From NCBI GenBank assembly GCA_026196225.1, contig JAPHRD010000041.1:1-36277 (forward strand): a DNA stretch of 36,277 bases, given 5' to 3'. Both the position numbers and the translations under genes were made by a program. Positions 1 to 8,408 of the stretch are shown one piece after another. Origin of the DNA: Motiliproteus sp. (GTDB lineage: Bacteria > Pseudomonadota > Gammaproteobacteria > Pseudomonadales > Balneatricaceae). The notes below the pieces were generated by a model, which was not told where the DNA came from, made no database searches, and saw nothing but the letters and a program-made list of their open reading frames with translations. Within the stretch, counting starts at the first letter, position 1; each line of letters starts with the position of its first letter.

Positions 1-1
1 T

Positions 2-379
2 GACACCATCGAGGAGTTTGCGAGCGAAAACGCCACGGTAGTGGTGGGAACGGTCATCGATCCTGAAATGAGTGATGAACTAAAAGTCACTGTTGTTGCC
101 ACAGGATTGGGAAATCGCGAAATGCCCGGCGTTAGAGTGCTCAGTGGTAGTAACAAGAGTCAGCGTAAGTCCGATGGCACCCTGGACTTTGACCAGCTTG
201 ATCTGCCTGCCGTGCTGAGACGCCAGAACGAAGCCAAAGTGCAGGCTAATCCGAAGCAGGAAGCTGTTGCTCAGCGCCGTGAAGAGATTGAACCACAGGT
301 GGAGCTGCAGAAGACAGGTACCGATGATGATATGGAATTTCTAGAAATTCCTGCATTTTTACGACGCCAAGCCGACTAA
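2..379 (+). CDS. ftsZ: Cell division protein FtsZ, C-terminal part (5' end outside window)
   Basis: This is the last 125 codons of FtsZ, the tubulin-like GTPase that forms the division ring; the GTPase domain lies upstream of the window. The visible part starts near the end of the C-terminal globular domain (VVVGTVIDPEMSDELKVTVVA), continues with a charged, Gln/Glu-rich flexible linker, and ends in FLEIPAFLRRQAD. That last stretch is the conserved peptide that docks FtsA and ZipA at the membrane. The linker also holds a similar motif, LDLPAVLRRQ, encoded at about 203-226. The downstream neighbour lpxC is the usual one at the end of the dcw cluster. Identification is secure; only the truncation limits it. 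Confidence 0.96.
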   Translation, partial: DTIEEFASENATVVVGTVIDPEMSDELKVTVVATGLGNREMPGVRVLSGSNKSQRKSDGTLDFDQLDLPAVLRRQNEAKVQANPKQEAVAQRREEIEPQVELQKTGTDDDMEFLEIPAFLRRQAD

Positions 380-458
380 TATGACGACCCTGTTAAAAAA
401 TGGTCAACTTTGGTATGATTCGCGGTAGTTTTTTTACATAGACAGAATGTCGGAACGC

Positions 459-1370
459 ATGATCAAACAAAGAACGCTTAAAAATGCCATTAAAGCCACC
501 GGAGTGGGCCTCCATTCCGGTGAAAAGGTATATCTTACTCTGCTGCCAGCACCGGTTAATACGGGTATCGTATTCCGTCGCGTAGATCTTGATCCCATGG
601 TTGAAATCAAAGCCTGGGCCGAGAACGTAGGTGATACGACCATGTCCACCAACCTGAGCCAGGATGGTGTGCGTATCGCTACGGTTGAGCATCTGTTATC
701 GGCGCTGGCTGGATTGGGCATCGATAATGCTTTTATTGAGCTGAATGCCGAAGAAGTTCCTATTATGGACGGAAGCGCGGCTCCTTTTGTATTTCTGATC
801 CAGTCAGCAGGAATCAAAGAGCAGGACGCGGCCAAGGCATTTATTCGTATCAAGCGTGAAGTAAGAATCGAACAGGATGGCAAATGGGCCAGCTTCGAGC
901 CTTTCGACGGCTTTAAGGTTGGATTTACCATTGAGTTTGATCATCCGGTCTTCCGTGAACGTAATAAAGAGTGCAGCCTCGACTTTTCCAGTACTTCTTT
1001 TGTAAAAGAAGTTAGTCGTGCCCGTACTTTTGGATTTATGCGAGACTTCGAAAATCTTCGTGCACAGAATCTGGCTCTAGGTGCTAGTGTAGATAATGCT
1101 ATCGCTGTCGATGACTACCGTATTCTCAATGAAGACGGTCTGCGCTACGACGATGAGTTTGTTAAGCACAAAGTGCTTGATGCGGTCGGTGATCTTTACC
1201 TGTTAGGTAAGAGTCTGATCGGTGAGTTTAAAGGTTTTAAGTCCGGACACTATCTCAATAATCTGCTGTTGCGAGAGTTGCTGAGTAATGAGGATGCTTG
1301 GGAGATCGTCACTTTTGATGATCCTGAAGAGGCTCCTATCTCCTACATGCAGCCAATATTGGCCGGATAA
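459..1370 (+). CDS. lpxC: UDP-3-O-acyl-N-acetylglucosamine deacetylase LpxC
   Basis: LpxC is the zinc-dependent cytoplasmic deacetylase that commits UDP-acyl-GlcNAc to lipid A synthesis. The zinc ligands are visible as His78 in [11 protein letters not shown] and His237/Asp241 in HKVLDAVGD. The N-terminus [20 protein letters not shown] matches the family. I chose the ATG at 459 because it gives MIKQRT and 303 residues, close to the enterobacterial 305; an in-frame ATG at 447 would add four residues. It follows ftsZ by about 80 bases, as in other gammaproteobacteria, and is closed by a strong terminator at 1399-1433. No sequence sign of its regulation (FtsH degradation in E. coli) can be judged here. 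Confidence 0.97.
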   Translation: MIKQRTLKNAIKATGVGLHSGEKVYLTLLPAPVNTGIVFRRVDLDPMVEIKAWAENVGDTTMSTNLSQDGVRIATVEHLLSALAGLGIDNAFIELNAEEVPIMDGSAAPFVFLIQSAGIKEQDAAKAFIRIKREVRIEQDGKWASFEPFDGFKVGFTIEFDHPVFRERNKECSLDFSSTSFVKEVSRARTFGFMRDFENLRAQNLALGASVDNAIAVDDYRILNEDGLRYDDEFVKHKVLDAVGDLYLLGKSLIGEFKGFKSGHYLNNLLLRELLSNEDAWEIVTFDDPEEAPISYMQPILAG

Positions 1371-1398
1371 ATTTAGTAGAAAATCGTTATCTCCCAAG

Positions 1399-1433
1399 AA
1401 AAGCCGGGAATTGTAATGTTTTCCGGCTTTTTT
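1399..1433 (+). terminator. Rho-independent terminator after lpxC
   Basis: The arm AAAAGCCGG (1399-1407) pairs with CCGGCTTTT (1423-1431) and the T-run continues to 1433. It lies 28 bases after the lpxC stop and separates the dcw/lpxC transcript from secA. Confidence 0.85.
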
Positions 1434-1614
1434 GTGCCTGACAGATCGCTTTTTATAAGTTTGTTGGGTGGGCTGACTAGTGGTCCTAGATGATCTTCCT
1501 CACATCTAGCAACAAATTATCTTCATTCAACTATTGAATTGAGGGTAAAATGCCACCATTTCAATTGTTTCACTGGCCCATTCCGGTCCAGCACAGACCA
1601 GTAAATTACAGACT

Positions 1615-4353
1615 ATGATTGCGCCTCTTATCAGAAAGATTTTTGGAAGTAAGAATGACCGTGAACTGAAACGGATGGGAAAACTCGTCAAGGCCGTCAA
1701 TGGCTATGAGGAGGAGATCAGCCAACTTAGTCTGGATCAGTTAAAAGAGAAAACCCAAGAGTTCCGCGACCGCCACCAACAGGGTGAAACGTTGGATCAG
1801 TTGCTGCCCGAAGCGTTTGCCGTTTGTCGGGAAACATCTAAGCGGGTGCTCGACATGCGTCATTTTGATGTCCAGCTGATTGGTGGCATCACCTTGCATG
1901 AAGGCCGCGTAGCTGAGATGCGTACCGGTGAAGGTAAGACCTTGGTGGCAACACTAGCAGCGTACCTCAACGCCATTCCTGGGGAAGGTATGCACGTCAT
2001 TACCGTAAACGACTACCTAGCCAAGCGTGATGCAGCCTGGATGGGTCGTCTATACGAAGCGCTGGGTCTAACTTACGGTGTGATCTATTCTGGTCAGGGA
2101 CAGGAAGAGAAGCAACAGGCCTACGCCGCCGACATTACCTACGGTACCAATAACGAATTCGGTTTTGATTATCTGCGGGACAACATGGCCTTCAGTACCG
2201 AAGATAAGGCTCAGCGTTCCCTTGCATACGCTATCGTCGATGAAGTGGATTCGATCCTGATCGATGAAGCCCGTACTCCGCTGATTATCTCCGGTCCTGC
2301 TGAGGACAGCTCAGAACTCTATCAACGTATCAATACTTTGATTCCTAAACTCGAGCAGCAGCCTGAACTTGAAGAGGGTCAGGAGACCAGTGACGAAGGT
2401 CATTTCACCGTTGATGAAAAACAGAAAATGGTGGAGTTGACTGAAAATGGTCACCAATACGTCGAGCAGCTTCTGGGTGAGATAGGGTTGCTGGAAGAGG
2501 GTGAAAGTCTCTATGCACCGAAAAATCTAAACCTGTTACATCATGTCCACTCTGGCCTGCGGGCTCACAAAATGTATCAGCGTGATGTGGACTATATCGT
2601 TCAGGATAACCAGATCGTTATCGTCGATGAACATACCGGCCGTACCATGGCGGGGCGTCGCTGGTCTGAAGGCCTGCATCAGGCTGTGGAAGCGAAAGAA
2701 GGTGTGACCATTCAGAATGAGAGCCAGACGCTGGCTTCTACCACCTTCCAGAACTACTTTCGGATCTACGGCAAACTCGCTGGTATGACCGGTACCGCCG
2801 ATACTGAAGCTTTCGAATTACGACAGATCTATGGCCTGGATGTTGTGGTCATTCCCACCAACAAGCCAGTCTCCCGGCAGGATCAGAACGACTTGGTCTT
2901 CCTCACTATGGAGGAGAAATTTAATGCCATCATCAAAGAAGTCAAACGATGTATGGAGGCAAACCAGCCAGTGTTGGTTGGTACCGCTTCTATCGAAATG
3001 TCTGAGGTGGTTTCTGGCCTGCTAACCAAGGCTAAGATCAAACACAATGTGTTGAATGCCAAACACCACGAAAGTGAAGCTCAGGTGATTGCTGATGCTG
3101 GTTGTCCAGGTACGGTGACCATCTCTACCAATATGGCTGGTCGTGGTACCGATATTGTGCTCGGTGGTAACTGGCAGTCTGAGATTGATAAGCTTGAAAA
3201 TCCATCTGAAGAGCAGATTGAAGCGATTAAGTCGGCTTGGAAAGAGCGTCATGCCCAAGTCCTTGCAGCCGGTGGTCTTCATATCGTCGGTACTGAGCGT
3301 CATGAATCCCGCCGTATCGACAACCAGTTGCGTGGTCGTGCTGGGCGTCAGGGTGATCCAGGATCTTCCCGTTTCTTCCTGTCCTTGGACGATAGCCTAA
3401 TGCGTATATTCGCCTCTGACCGGGTGAAAAACTTTATGCAGGCGCTGGGTATGGAAGAGGGCGAAGCAATTGAGCACAAGATGGTTTCCAATGCCATCGA
3501 GAAGGCTCAGCGTAAGGTTGAGGGACGCAACTTTGATATTCGTAAACAGCTACTTGAATACGATGATGTTGCTAACGATCAGCGCAGTGCTATCTACGGT
3601 CAGCGTAATGATCTGATGAGCACTGATGATATCTCCGAGACTATCATTGCGGTTCGCGAAGAAGTGGTTAACGATCTGATCAGCGACTTTATCCCGCCTC
3701 AAAGTTTGGAAGAGCAATGGGATGTTCCTGGCTTGGAGAAACAGATCTCAACCGATCTCAATCTGCAGCTTCCGGTACAACAGTGGTTGGATGAAGACGA
3801 TCACCTGCACGAGGAAACACTACGTTCCAAGATCCTCGATGCTGTTATAGCGGCTTATCAGGAAAAAGAAGAGATTGTCGGTACTGAATCTATTCGTATG
3901 TTCGAAAAGCAGGTGATGCTGCAGGTATTGGATACGCTGTGGAAAGAGCATCTGGCTACCATGGACCATCTGCGCCAGGGTATTCACTTGCGTGGTTACG
4001 CTCAGAAGAATCCCAAGCAGGAATACAAGCGTGAGTCATTTGGTTTGTTCCAGGAATTGCTGACCAATATTAAGCAGGACGTAGTCCGTATTATCTGTCA
4101 CGTTGAGGTTCGCCAACCTGAAGAGGTAGAAGAGCTGGAGCGTCAACGCCGTGAGCAGCTGGAACGCCAGCAGATGCAGTTCCAGCATGACGAAGCCAAT
4201 TCCATGGGCGGTGATCAGAGTGAGGGGCAGCAACCTGAGACTGACGGCGATCATACGCCATACGTTCGAGAAGAGCGTAAAGTGGGTCGAAACGAGCCTT
4301 GTCCTTGTGGTTCCGGTAAGAAGTACAAGCAGTGCCATGGTAAATTGAGCTAA
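1615..4353 (+). CDS. secA: Preprotein translocase ATPase SecA
   Basis: SecA is the motor ATPase that drives unfolded preproteins through SecYEG. At 912 residues it is the usual proteobacterial size. Walker A is [12 protein letters not shown] (GEGKT at residues 105-109), the DEAD-type Walker B is [12 protein letters not shown], and motor domain 2 shows [10 protein letters not shown] and [13 protein letters not shown]. The C-terminus is a charged Gln/Glu-rich linker ending in a zinc-binding SecB/ribosome-interaction tail, [18 protein letters not shown] (Cys896, Cys898, Cys907, His908). ATG 1615 gives the typical start [19 protein letters not shown]. The 244-base gap upstream of it holds no secM-like arrest-peptide gene. 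It has its own transcription unit after the lpxC terminator and is followed by argJ 34 bases later. Confidence 0.98.
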   Translation: MIAPLIRKIFGSKNDRELKRMGKLVKAVNGYEEEISQLSLDQLKEKTQEFRDRHQQGETLDQLLPEAFAVCRETSKRVLDMRHFDVQLIGGITLHEGRVAEMRTGEGKTLVATLAAYLNAIPGEGMHVITVNDYLAKRDAAWMGRLYEALGLTYGVIYSGQGQEEKQQAYAADITYGTNNEFGFDYLRDNMAFSTEDKAQRSLAYAIVDEVDSILIDEARTPLIISGPAEDSSELYQRINTLIPKLEQQPELEEGQETSDEGHFTVDEKQKMVELTENGHQYVEQLLGEIGLLEEGESLYAPKNLNLLHHVHSGLRAHKMYQRDVDYIVQDNQIVIVDEHTGRTMAGRRWSEGLHQAVEAKEGVTIQNESQTLASTTFQNYFRIYGKLAGMTGTADTEAFELRQIYGLDVVVIPTNKPVSRQDQNDLVFLTMEEKFNAIIKEVKRCMEANQPVLVGTASIEMSEVVSGLLTKAKIKHNVLNAKHHESEAQVIADAGCPGTVTISTNMAGRGTDIVLGGNWQSEIDKLENPSEEQIEAIKSAWKERHAQVLAAGGLHIVGTERHESRRIDNQLRGRAGRQGDPGSSRFFLSLDDSLMRIFASDRVKNFMQALGMEEGEAIEHKMVSNAIEKAQRKVEGRNFDIRKQLLEYDDVANDQRSAIYGQRNDLMSTDDISETIIAVREEVVNDLISDFIPPQSLEEQWDVPGLEKQISTDLNLQLPVQQWLDEDDHLHEETLRSKILDAVIAAYQEKEEIVGTESIRMFEKQVMLQVLDTLWKEHLATMDHLRQGIHLRGYAQKNPKQEYKRESFGLFQELLTNIKQDVVRIICHVEVRQPEEVEELERQRREQLERQQMQFQHDEANSMGGDQSEGQQPETDGDHTPYVREERKVGRNEPCPCGSGKKYKQCHGKLS

Positions 4354-4387
4354 GTATCCATAAGAATTTTGCAGGAGAGTAGTAACG

Positions 4388-5599
4388 GTGGCAGTCGGAC
4401 CCGCGAGCTTACCCAATTTTAATGCCATACCTGGTCTGAGACTGGGAACTGCCTGTGCCGGTATCAAAAAGCCGGACCATCGTGATTTAGTGGTTATGGA
4501 GTTGGCCGCTGGTAGTAGCGTCGCCGGCGTCTTTACCCGCAATGCCTTTTGCGCAGCCCCTGTGACTCTTTGCAAACAGCATATGAAAGCCGAGGCTCCT
4601 GGTTATCTGCTGATCAATACGGGCAACGCCAACGCCGGTACCGGTGATCAGGGGATGCAAGATGCCATTGCTTGCTGCGAGGCCTTGGCCTCTAATACAT
4701 CGGCTAGTCGTGAAACGGTGCTTCCTTTTTCTACCGGTGTGATCGGTGAAAAATTACCGGTAGAGAAAATTCAGCAGGGGATTCCCAAGGCCTTGTCGGT
4801 ATTGTCCGAAGAGGGTTGGGAAGATGCAGCCTGGGGTATTATGACTACGGATACCCGGCCCAAGGGCGCAACCCGTATCCTTGAATTTCAGGGACAGCAG
4901 ATCCGTATTAGTGGAATTTCCAAGGGTGCAGGTATGATCTGCCCCAATATGGCGACTATGCTGGCCTATATAGCGACAGACGCTACTGTTGATCAATCGG
5001 ATCTGCAGCAGCTGTTGAGCGAAGCTGCCGATCAGTCCTTCAACCGTATCACCATTGACGGCGATACATCCACCAATGACTCCTGCATGCTGATTGCTAC
5101 TGGGCAGGGCGTTAAGGTTGAGCGGGACGGTGAGCTTTGGCCTCTGTTTTCTGAGGCGGTGTCTGAGCTGCTGTTAGAACTGGCTCAAGCGATTGTCCGG
5201 GACGGTGAAGGTGCAACCAAGTTCATCACGGTATCGGTGGAGCAGGCGATCAATGTCGAAGAAGCACTGCAGACCGCTTATGCTATTGCCCATTCTCCCT
5301 TGGTGAAAACCGCTTTGTTTGCCAGTGATCCCAACTGGGGACGCATTCTAGCCGTGGTTGGGCGTGCCGGTATCGAAAACCTTGATATCGACGGATTGCA
5401 GATCTATCTCGACGATGTCTGTATCGTCGACAAGGGTGGTCGTGCCGACAGCTACCGCGAGGAGTTGGGGCAGGCTGTGATGGATCGCGAGGAGATTCAG
5501 ATTCGAGTGCTGCTTAATCGCGGCAATGCCTGTGAGCAAGTTTGGACCACCGATCTGTCGCACGATTATGTCAGTATTAATGCCGATTACCGTACCTGA
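4388..5599 (+). CDS. argJ: Bifunctional glutamate N-acetyltransferase / N-acetylglutamate synthase ArgJ
   Basis: ArgJ transfers acetyl from N-acetylornithine to glutamate (the cyclic arginine pathway) and in many species also acetylates glutamate with acetyl-CoA. It is an Ntn-type autoproteolytic enzyme. The cleavage motif is KGAGMICPNMATMLAYIATD, so the chain should split between Ala189 and Thr190, making Thr190 the nucleophile of the beta subunit. The 403-residue length is normal. The start is GTG 4388, supported by AGGAG at 4373-4377 at a good distance; the protein then begins MAVGPASLPNFNAIPGLRLG. The secA-argJ-Nudix order is widespread in Pseudomonas-like genomes. Monofunctional versus bifunctional activity cannot be decided from sequence alone. 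Confidence 0.95.
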   Translation: MAVGPASLPNFNAIPGLRLGTACAGIKKPDHRDLVVMELAAGSSVAGVFTRNAFCAAPVTLCKQHMKAEAPGYLLINTGNANAGTGDQGMQDAIACCEALASNTSASRETVLPFSTGVIGEKLPVEKIQQGIPKALSVLSEEGWEDAAWGIMTTDTRPKGATRILEFQGQQIRISGISKGAGMICPNMATMLAYIATDATVDQSDLQQLLSEAADQSFNRITIDGDTSTNDSCMLIATGQGVKVERDGELWPLFSEAVSELLLELAQAIVRDGEGATKFITVSVEQAINVEEALQTAYAIAHSPLVKTALFASDPNWGRILAVVGRAGIENLDIDGLQIYLDDVCIVDKGGRADSYREELGQAVMDREEIQIRVLLNRGNACEQVWTTDLSHDYVSINADYRT

Positions 5600-5620
5600 T
5601 ATCGGCATCTTTTCTTTATT

Positions 5621-6577
5621 ATGACTAAAGCTGTTCATGTAGCGGCCGCCGCTATTTTTGGTAGCGATGGCCGTCTGTTGATTACTCGGCGTGCCGCTGA
5701 TGTTCACCAGGGCGGATTCTGGGAATTTCCCGGCGGTAAGGTAGAAACCGACGAATCTGTCGAGCAGGCATTGTGTCGAGAGCTTCAAGAAGAGCTGGGT
5801 ATCGAGCCAACCCGGTACCAACCTCTGATCCAAATCCCTTTTAGTTACCCAGACAAAACTGTGCTTTTAGATGTATGGCGGGTGACTGAATTTGAAGGCC
5901 AGCCCGCAGCCATGGAGCAACAGCCGATGCGCTGGGTGGCCGTTGATGAGCTGGATCGTCAGCAGTTTCCTGCGGCCAATCGGGCCATTATCGATGCCCT
6001 GCAGTTACCCGATCATTATATGATTACTGGCGATCAGAATGGTGGTGATCAAGCTTATATCGAGCGTTGCCATCGAGCCCTGAAGTCTGGCGTAGCAATG
6101 GTGCAGTTTCGAAGTAAATCGCTTTCCAATAACCGTGCTATGGCATTATTGAAACAGTTGCAGCCACTGTGCCGTGAACACAACGCTCTTTTAATCGTGA
6201 ACGGCAGATTTTCCCTGGCTGAAGCAGCTCAGGCAGATGGTGTTCATCTTACTGGCAAGCAGCTAAAGTTCCTGGACAAGAGTGAGCGAGAGATCTGGAC
6301 ATGTAATCCCAGCTGGTGGGTTGGAGCCTCGTGTCACGATCAATCGCAACTGCAGAAGGCAGCCGAACTCGGTGTTCGCTATGTGTCTTTATCGCCAGTC
6401 TTGGCTACTGCTACTCATCCTGAAGAAACTCCGCTGGGATGGGATGCTTTTGAGAGCCTGGTGAAGCAGGCTTCTATCCCAGTCTATGCCCTGGGAGGGA
6501 TGGATCCAGAACAGCTGGCTGAAGCCACTGGGCGAGGCGGACAAGGTATTGCTGCTATTCGCTGTTACTGGGGCTAA
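5621..6577 (+). CDS. Nudix hydrolase (MutT-like) fused to a ThiE/TenI-like domain
   Basis: A two-domain protein of 318 residues. Residues 1-130 are a MutT-type Nudix domain with a full Nudix box, G39-x5-E45-x7-R53-E54-L-x-E57-E58-L-G60. MutT enzymes hydrolyse 8-oxo-dGTP to keep oxidised guanine out of DNA. Residues 135-318 resemble the TIM barrel of thiamine phosphate synthase (MVQFRSKSLS, ADGVHLTGKQL, VGASCHDQ, VSLSPVLATATHPEE, VYALGGM). Two acidic metal/diphosphate ligands expected in active ThiE appear replaced (INDR became VNGR; the Gly-Gln-Glu-Asp segment became GKQL), so TMP synthase activity is doubtful. The fusion is known near argJ in gammaproteobacteria, with the second half unassigned. 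It follows argJ by 21 bases with no obvious Shine-Dalgarno sequence, suggesting coupled expression. Confidence 0.88.
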   Translation: MTKAVHVAAAAIFGSDGRLLITRRAADVHQGGFWEFPGGKVETDESVEQALCRELQEELGIEPTRYQPLIQIPFSYPDKTVLLDVWRVTEFEGQPAAMEQQPMRWVAVDELDRQQFPAANRAIIDALQLPDHYMITGDQNGGDQAYIERCHRALKSGVAMVQFRSKSLSNNRAMALLKQLQPLCREHNALLIVNGRFSLAEAAQADGVHLTGKQLKFLDKSEREIWTCNPSWWVGASCHDQSQLQKAAELGVRYVSLSPVLATATHPEETPLGWDAFESLVKQASIPVYALGGMDPEQLAEATGRGGQGIAAIRCYWG

Positions 6578-6588
6578 CGCAAGTTAGC
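6573..6588. terminator. Small GNRA-loop hairpin at the end of the Nudix fusion gene
   Basis: GCTAAC (6573-6578) and GTTAGC (6583-6588) form a perfect 6-bp stem closed by a GCAA tetraloop. It overlaps the stop codon and is followed by an A-rich then T-rich stretch. It may act as a 3' end between the convergent Nudix and yacG genes; the missing immediate T-run keeps confidence low. A second weak hairpin (6614-6619 with 6627-6632) overlaps the yacG stop. Confidence 0.35.
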
Positions 6589-6630
6589 GAAAAATTCATT
6601 TTTCTGAAGCCCGAACCCAACAATGATGGG

Positions 6631-6843
6631 TTAATGGAGTTGCGAGGAGGACCATTCTTCCTCGGATAAGTTTTCCAGTTCGGATTCTTCGCCCGTCATT
6701 GGTTGGCCGTCAATTTGATAATCCTCGCTGGCCCAGGCTCCCAAATCGATCAAACGACAGCGTTCTGAACAGAAGGGCCTGAACTCGGTTTTTTTGCTTA
6801 GGTCTACCGGCTTTTGGCATTGTGGGCAAGGGATCTTTTTCAT
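6631..6843 (-). CDS. yacG: DNA gyrase inhibitor / zinc-binding protein YacG
   Basis: A 70-residue zinc-ribbon protein. The four cysteines are in CPQCQKP and PFCSERCRLIDLGAWA, the exact YacG pattern. E. coli YacG binds GyrB and blocks gyrase from binding DNA. The acidic C-terminal tail (EESELENLSEEEW) is also typical. It is the last gene of the minus-strand pilB-pilC-pilD-coaE-yacG run, 49 bases after coaE, as in Pseudomonas. The coupling to coaE is conserved, but the biological link to pili is unclear. Confidence 0.93.
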   Translation of the reverse strand: MKKIPCPQCQKPVDLSKKTEFRPFCSERCRLIDLGAWASEDYQIDGQPMTGEESELENLSEEEWSSSQLH

Positions 6844-6892
6844 AGGGAAAGTACAGCTGTTGTTACTTCGAATGGTTAACAGATTAGGGTGT

Positions 6893-7492
6893 TTACGGTC
6901 TTTTTGCTAGTTGTAGGAAGAGATTGTGCAGCTCTTTTACTTGGCGACTGAGAGCGGATGGATCGGTACTGTTGTCAATCACTGAATCAGCGCGATTAAG
7001 TCTCTTCTGTCGGTCTATCTGAGCTTCGATAATTGCTTGCACCTGTGCAGTGCTGTTGTTATCCCGGGCGGTGGTGCGCTCTAGCTGAAGCGCTTCAGGG
7101 ATATCTACAACCAATATGTGATCAGTTAGTATATGCTGATCCGTTTCGAGCAATAGGGGCGAGGTTAGTAGGCAATATTCTGAGCTGGCTTGCTCCAGCC
7201 GTTTTATCGTCAGTTGGCGAATGACTGGGTGAAGTAGTTGTTCCAGCCAAAGACGTTGGTGTTTATCCGCAAAAATACGTTCTCTCAGTAGTGGGCGGTT
7301 GAGACTGCCGTCCTCTAGCAAAATATCATTCCCAAAATGTTCGGCAATTGCAGACAGGGCTGGTTGGCCAGGCTCGACCACTTCGCGGGCGATGATGTCT
7401 GCGTCAACTTGGACAATGCCTAGGGCTTCAAACTCTTTGGCAACGGTTGATTTTCCGCTACCTATACCGCCGGTTAGTCCCACTACAAACAT
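6893..7492 (-). CDS. coaE: Dephospho-CoA kinase CoaE
   Basis: CoaE performs the last step of coenzyme A synthesis, phosphorylating the 3' hydroxyl of dephospho-CoA. The P-loop GLTGGIGSGKS begins at residue 5, followed by DADIIAREVVEPG (nucleotide/CoA site) and a LID-like region (LVVDIPEALQLERTTARDN). I place the start at the ATG at 7492, giving MFVVGLTGG and 199 residues. The open frame extends upstream into pilD, but those residues have no family match. Only two bases separate the pilD stop from this start, so translation is probably coupled. Confidence 0.95.
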   Translation of the reverse strand: MFVVGLTGGIGSGKSTVAKEFEALGIVQVDADIIAREVVEPGQPALSAIAEHFGNDILLEDGSLNRPLLRERIFADKHQRLWLEQLLHPVIRQLTIKRLEQASSEYCLLTSPLLLETDQHILTDHILVVDIPEALQLERTTARDNNSTAQVQAIIEAQIDRQKRLNRADSVIDNSTDPSALSRQVKELHNLFLQLAKRP

Positions 7493-7494
7493 GG

Positions 7495-8379
7495 TTAACT
7501 GAGTCCAATAAGTTGCAGGTAGGTGCTGGTTATCTGCTCGCCCCAGAGCATGGCAATCCAACCTGCAATAGCGAGAAAGGGGCCGAATGGCATGGGCTGC
7601 CCTTGTTCTCGCCCCTTAAATAAAATCATTGCAATACCGATAATGGCGCCAACTACAGAAGAGAGGATGACGATGAGTGGTAGCAGTTGCCAGCCCATCC
7701 ATGCACCCAGAGCAGCGAGCAGTTTGAAATCTCCAAAACCCATCCCTTCTTTGCCGGTTAGCAACTTAAATGCCCAATAAACTGACCACAGGGATAGGTA
7801 ACCAAACACGGCGCCCCACAAGGCACTTTGAAGATCGGTAAACAGGCCCTGGCTATTTAGAATCAATCCTAGCCAAAGTAGCGGGAGTGTCAGGTTATCG
7901 GGCAAAAGCTGGTGGTCGTAGTCGATCATTGTCAGAGTGATCAAGACCCAAGTCATGAGCACGATGCTGGCGGATGCGATAGACAGCCCCATGGAATAGA
8001 TGACATATGCTGAAAGTAGCCCTGTAACGAGCTCCACCAGGGGATAACGTATGGAGATGGAGGTTTTGCAGCTGGAGCAGCGCCCTTTTAAAAATAGGTA
8101 GCTTAGTACGGGTATGTTTTCATAGGCCCGAATTTTGTGGCCGCATTTGGGACAAGTTGAGGCTGGTACCGCTAGGTTAAATTTCTCTGGTAGATCAACT
8201 TCTGGTGTATTCGATTCTACTTCTAGAAGCTCTTTACATTGCAGGTTCCACTCTCTACTCATCATCTCCGGAAGGCGATAAATGACTACATTTAGAAAGC
8301 TGCCAACCATTAAACCGAGTAATAGAGCAAGGATGGTTGCCAGCCAGGGGTGGCCGGCAATAAGTTCAAAAAGGGTCAC
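7495..8379 (-). CDS. pilD: Type IV prepilin peptidase / N-methyltransferase PilD
   Basis: An integral inner-membrane aspartyl protease that removes the leader of prepilins after Gly(-1) and methylates the new N-terminus. A cytoplasmic zinc-binding loop has paired CxxC motifs (Cys76/79 in TCPKCGHK; Cys101/104 in CSSCKTS). The catalytic aspartates are Asp153 in MIDYDHQLLPD and Asp217 in the GFGD motif. About eight hydrophobic segments are visible in its 294 residues. Its substrates here should include PilA and the minor pilins or type II secretion pseudopilins encoded elsewhere. It lies 29 bases downstream of pilC in the pil operon and is followed at once by coaE. Confidence 0.96.
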   Translation of the reverse strand: MTLFELIAGHPWLATILALLLGLMVGSFLNVVIYRLPEMMSREWNLQCKELLEVESNTPEVDLPEKFNLAVPASTCPKCGHKIRAYENIPVLSYLFLKGRCSSCKTSISIRYPLVELVTGLLSAYVIYSMGLSIASASIVLMTWVLITLTMIDYDHQLLPDNLTLPLLWLGLILNSQGLFTDLQSALWGAVFGYLSLWSVYWAFKLLTGKEGMGFGDFKLLAALGAWMGWQLLPLIVILSSVVGAIIGIAMILFKGREQGQPMPFGPFLAIAGWIAMLWGEQITSTYLQLIGLS

Positions 8380-8408
8380 GTTGGTGCCTTAAATTTGGCT
8401 TAGTTAAG

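Noticed and set aside
7493-7561. The coaE frame stays open upstream into pilD, suggesting a longer CoaE.
   Set aside because: The extra residues have no family similarity and overlap pilD; the internal ATG gives the normal N-terminus before the P-loop.
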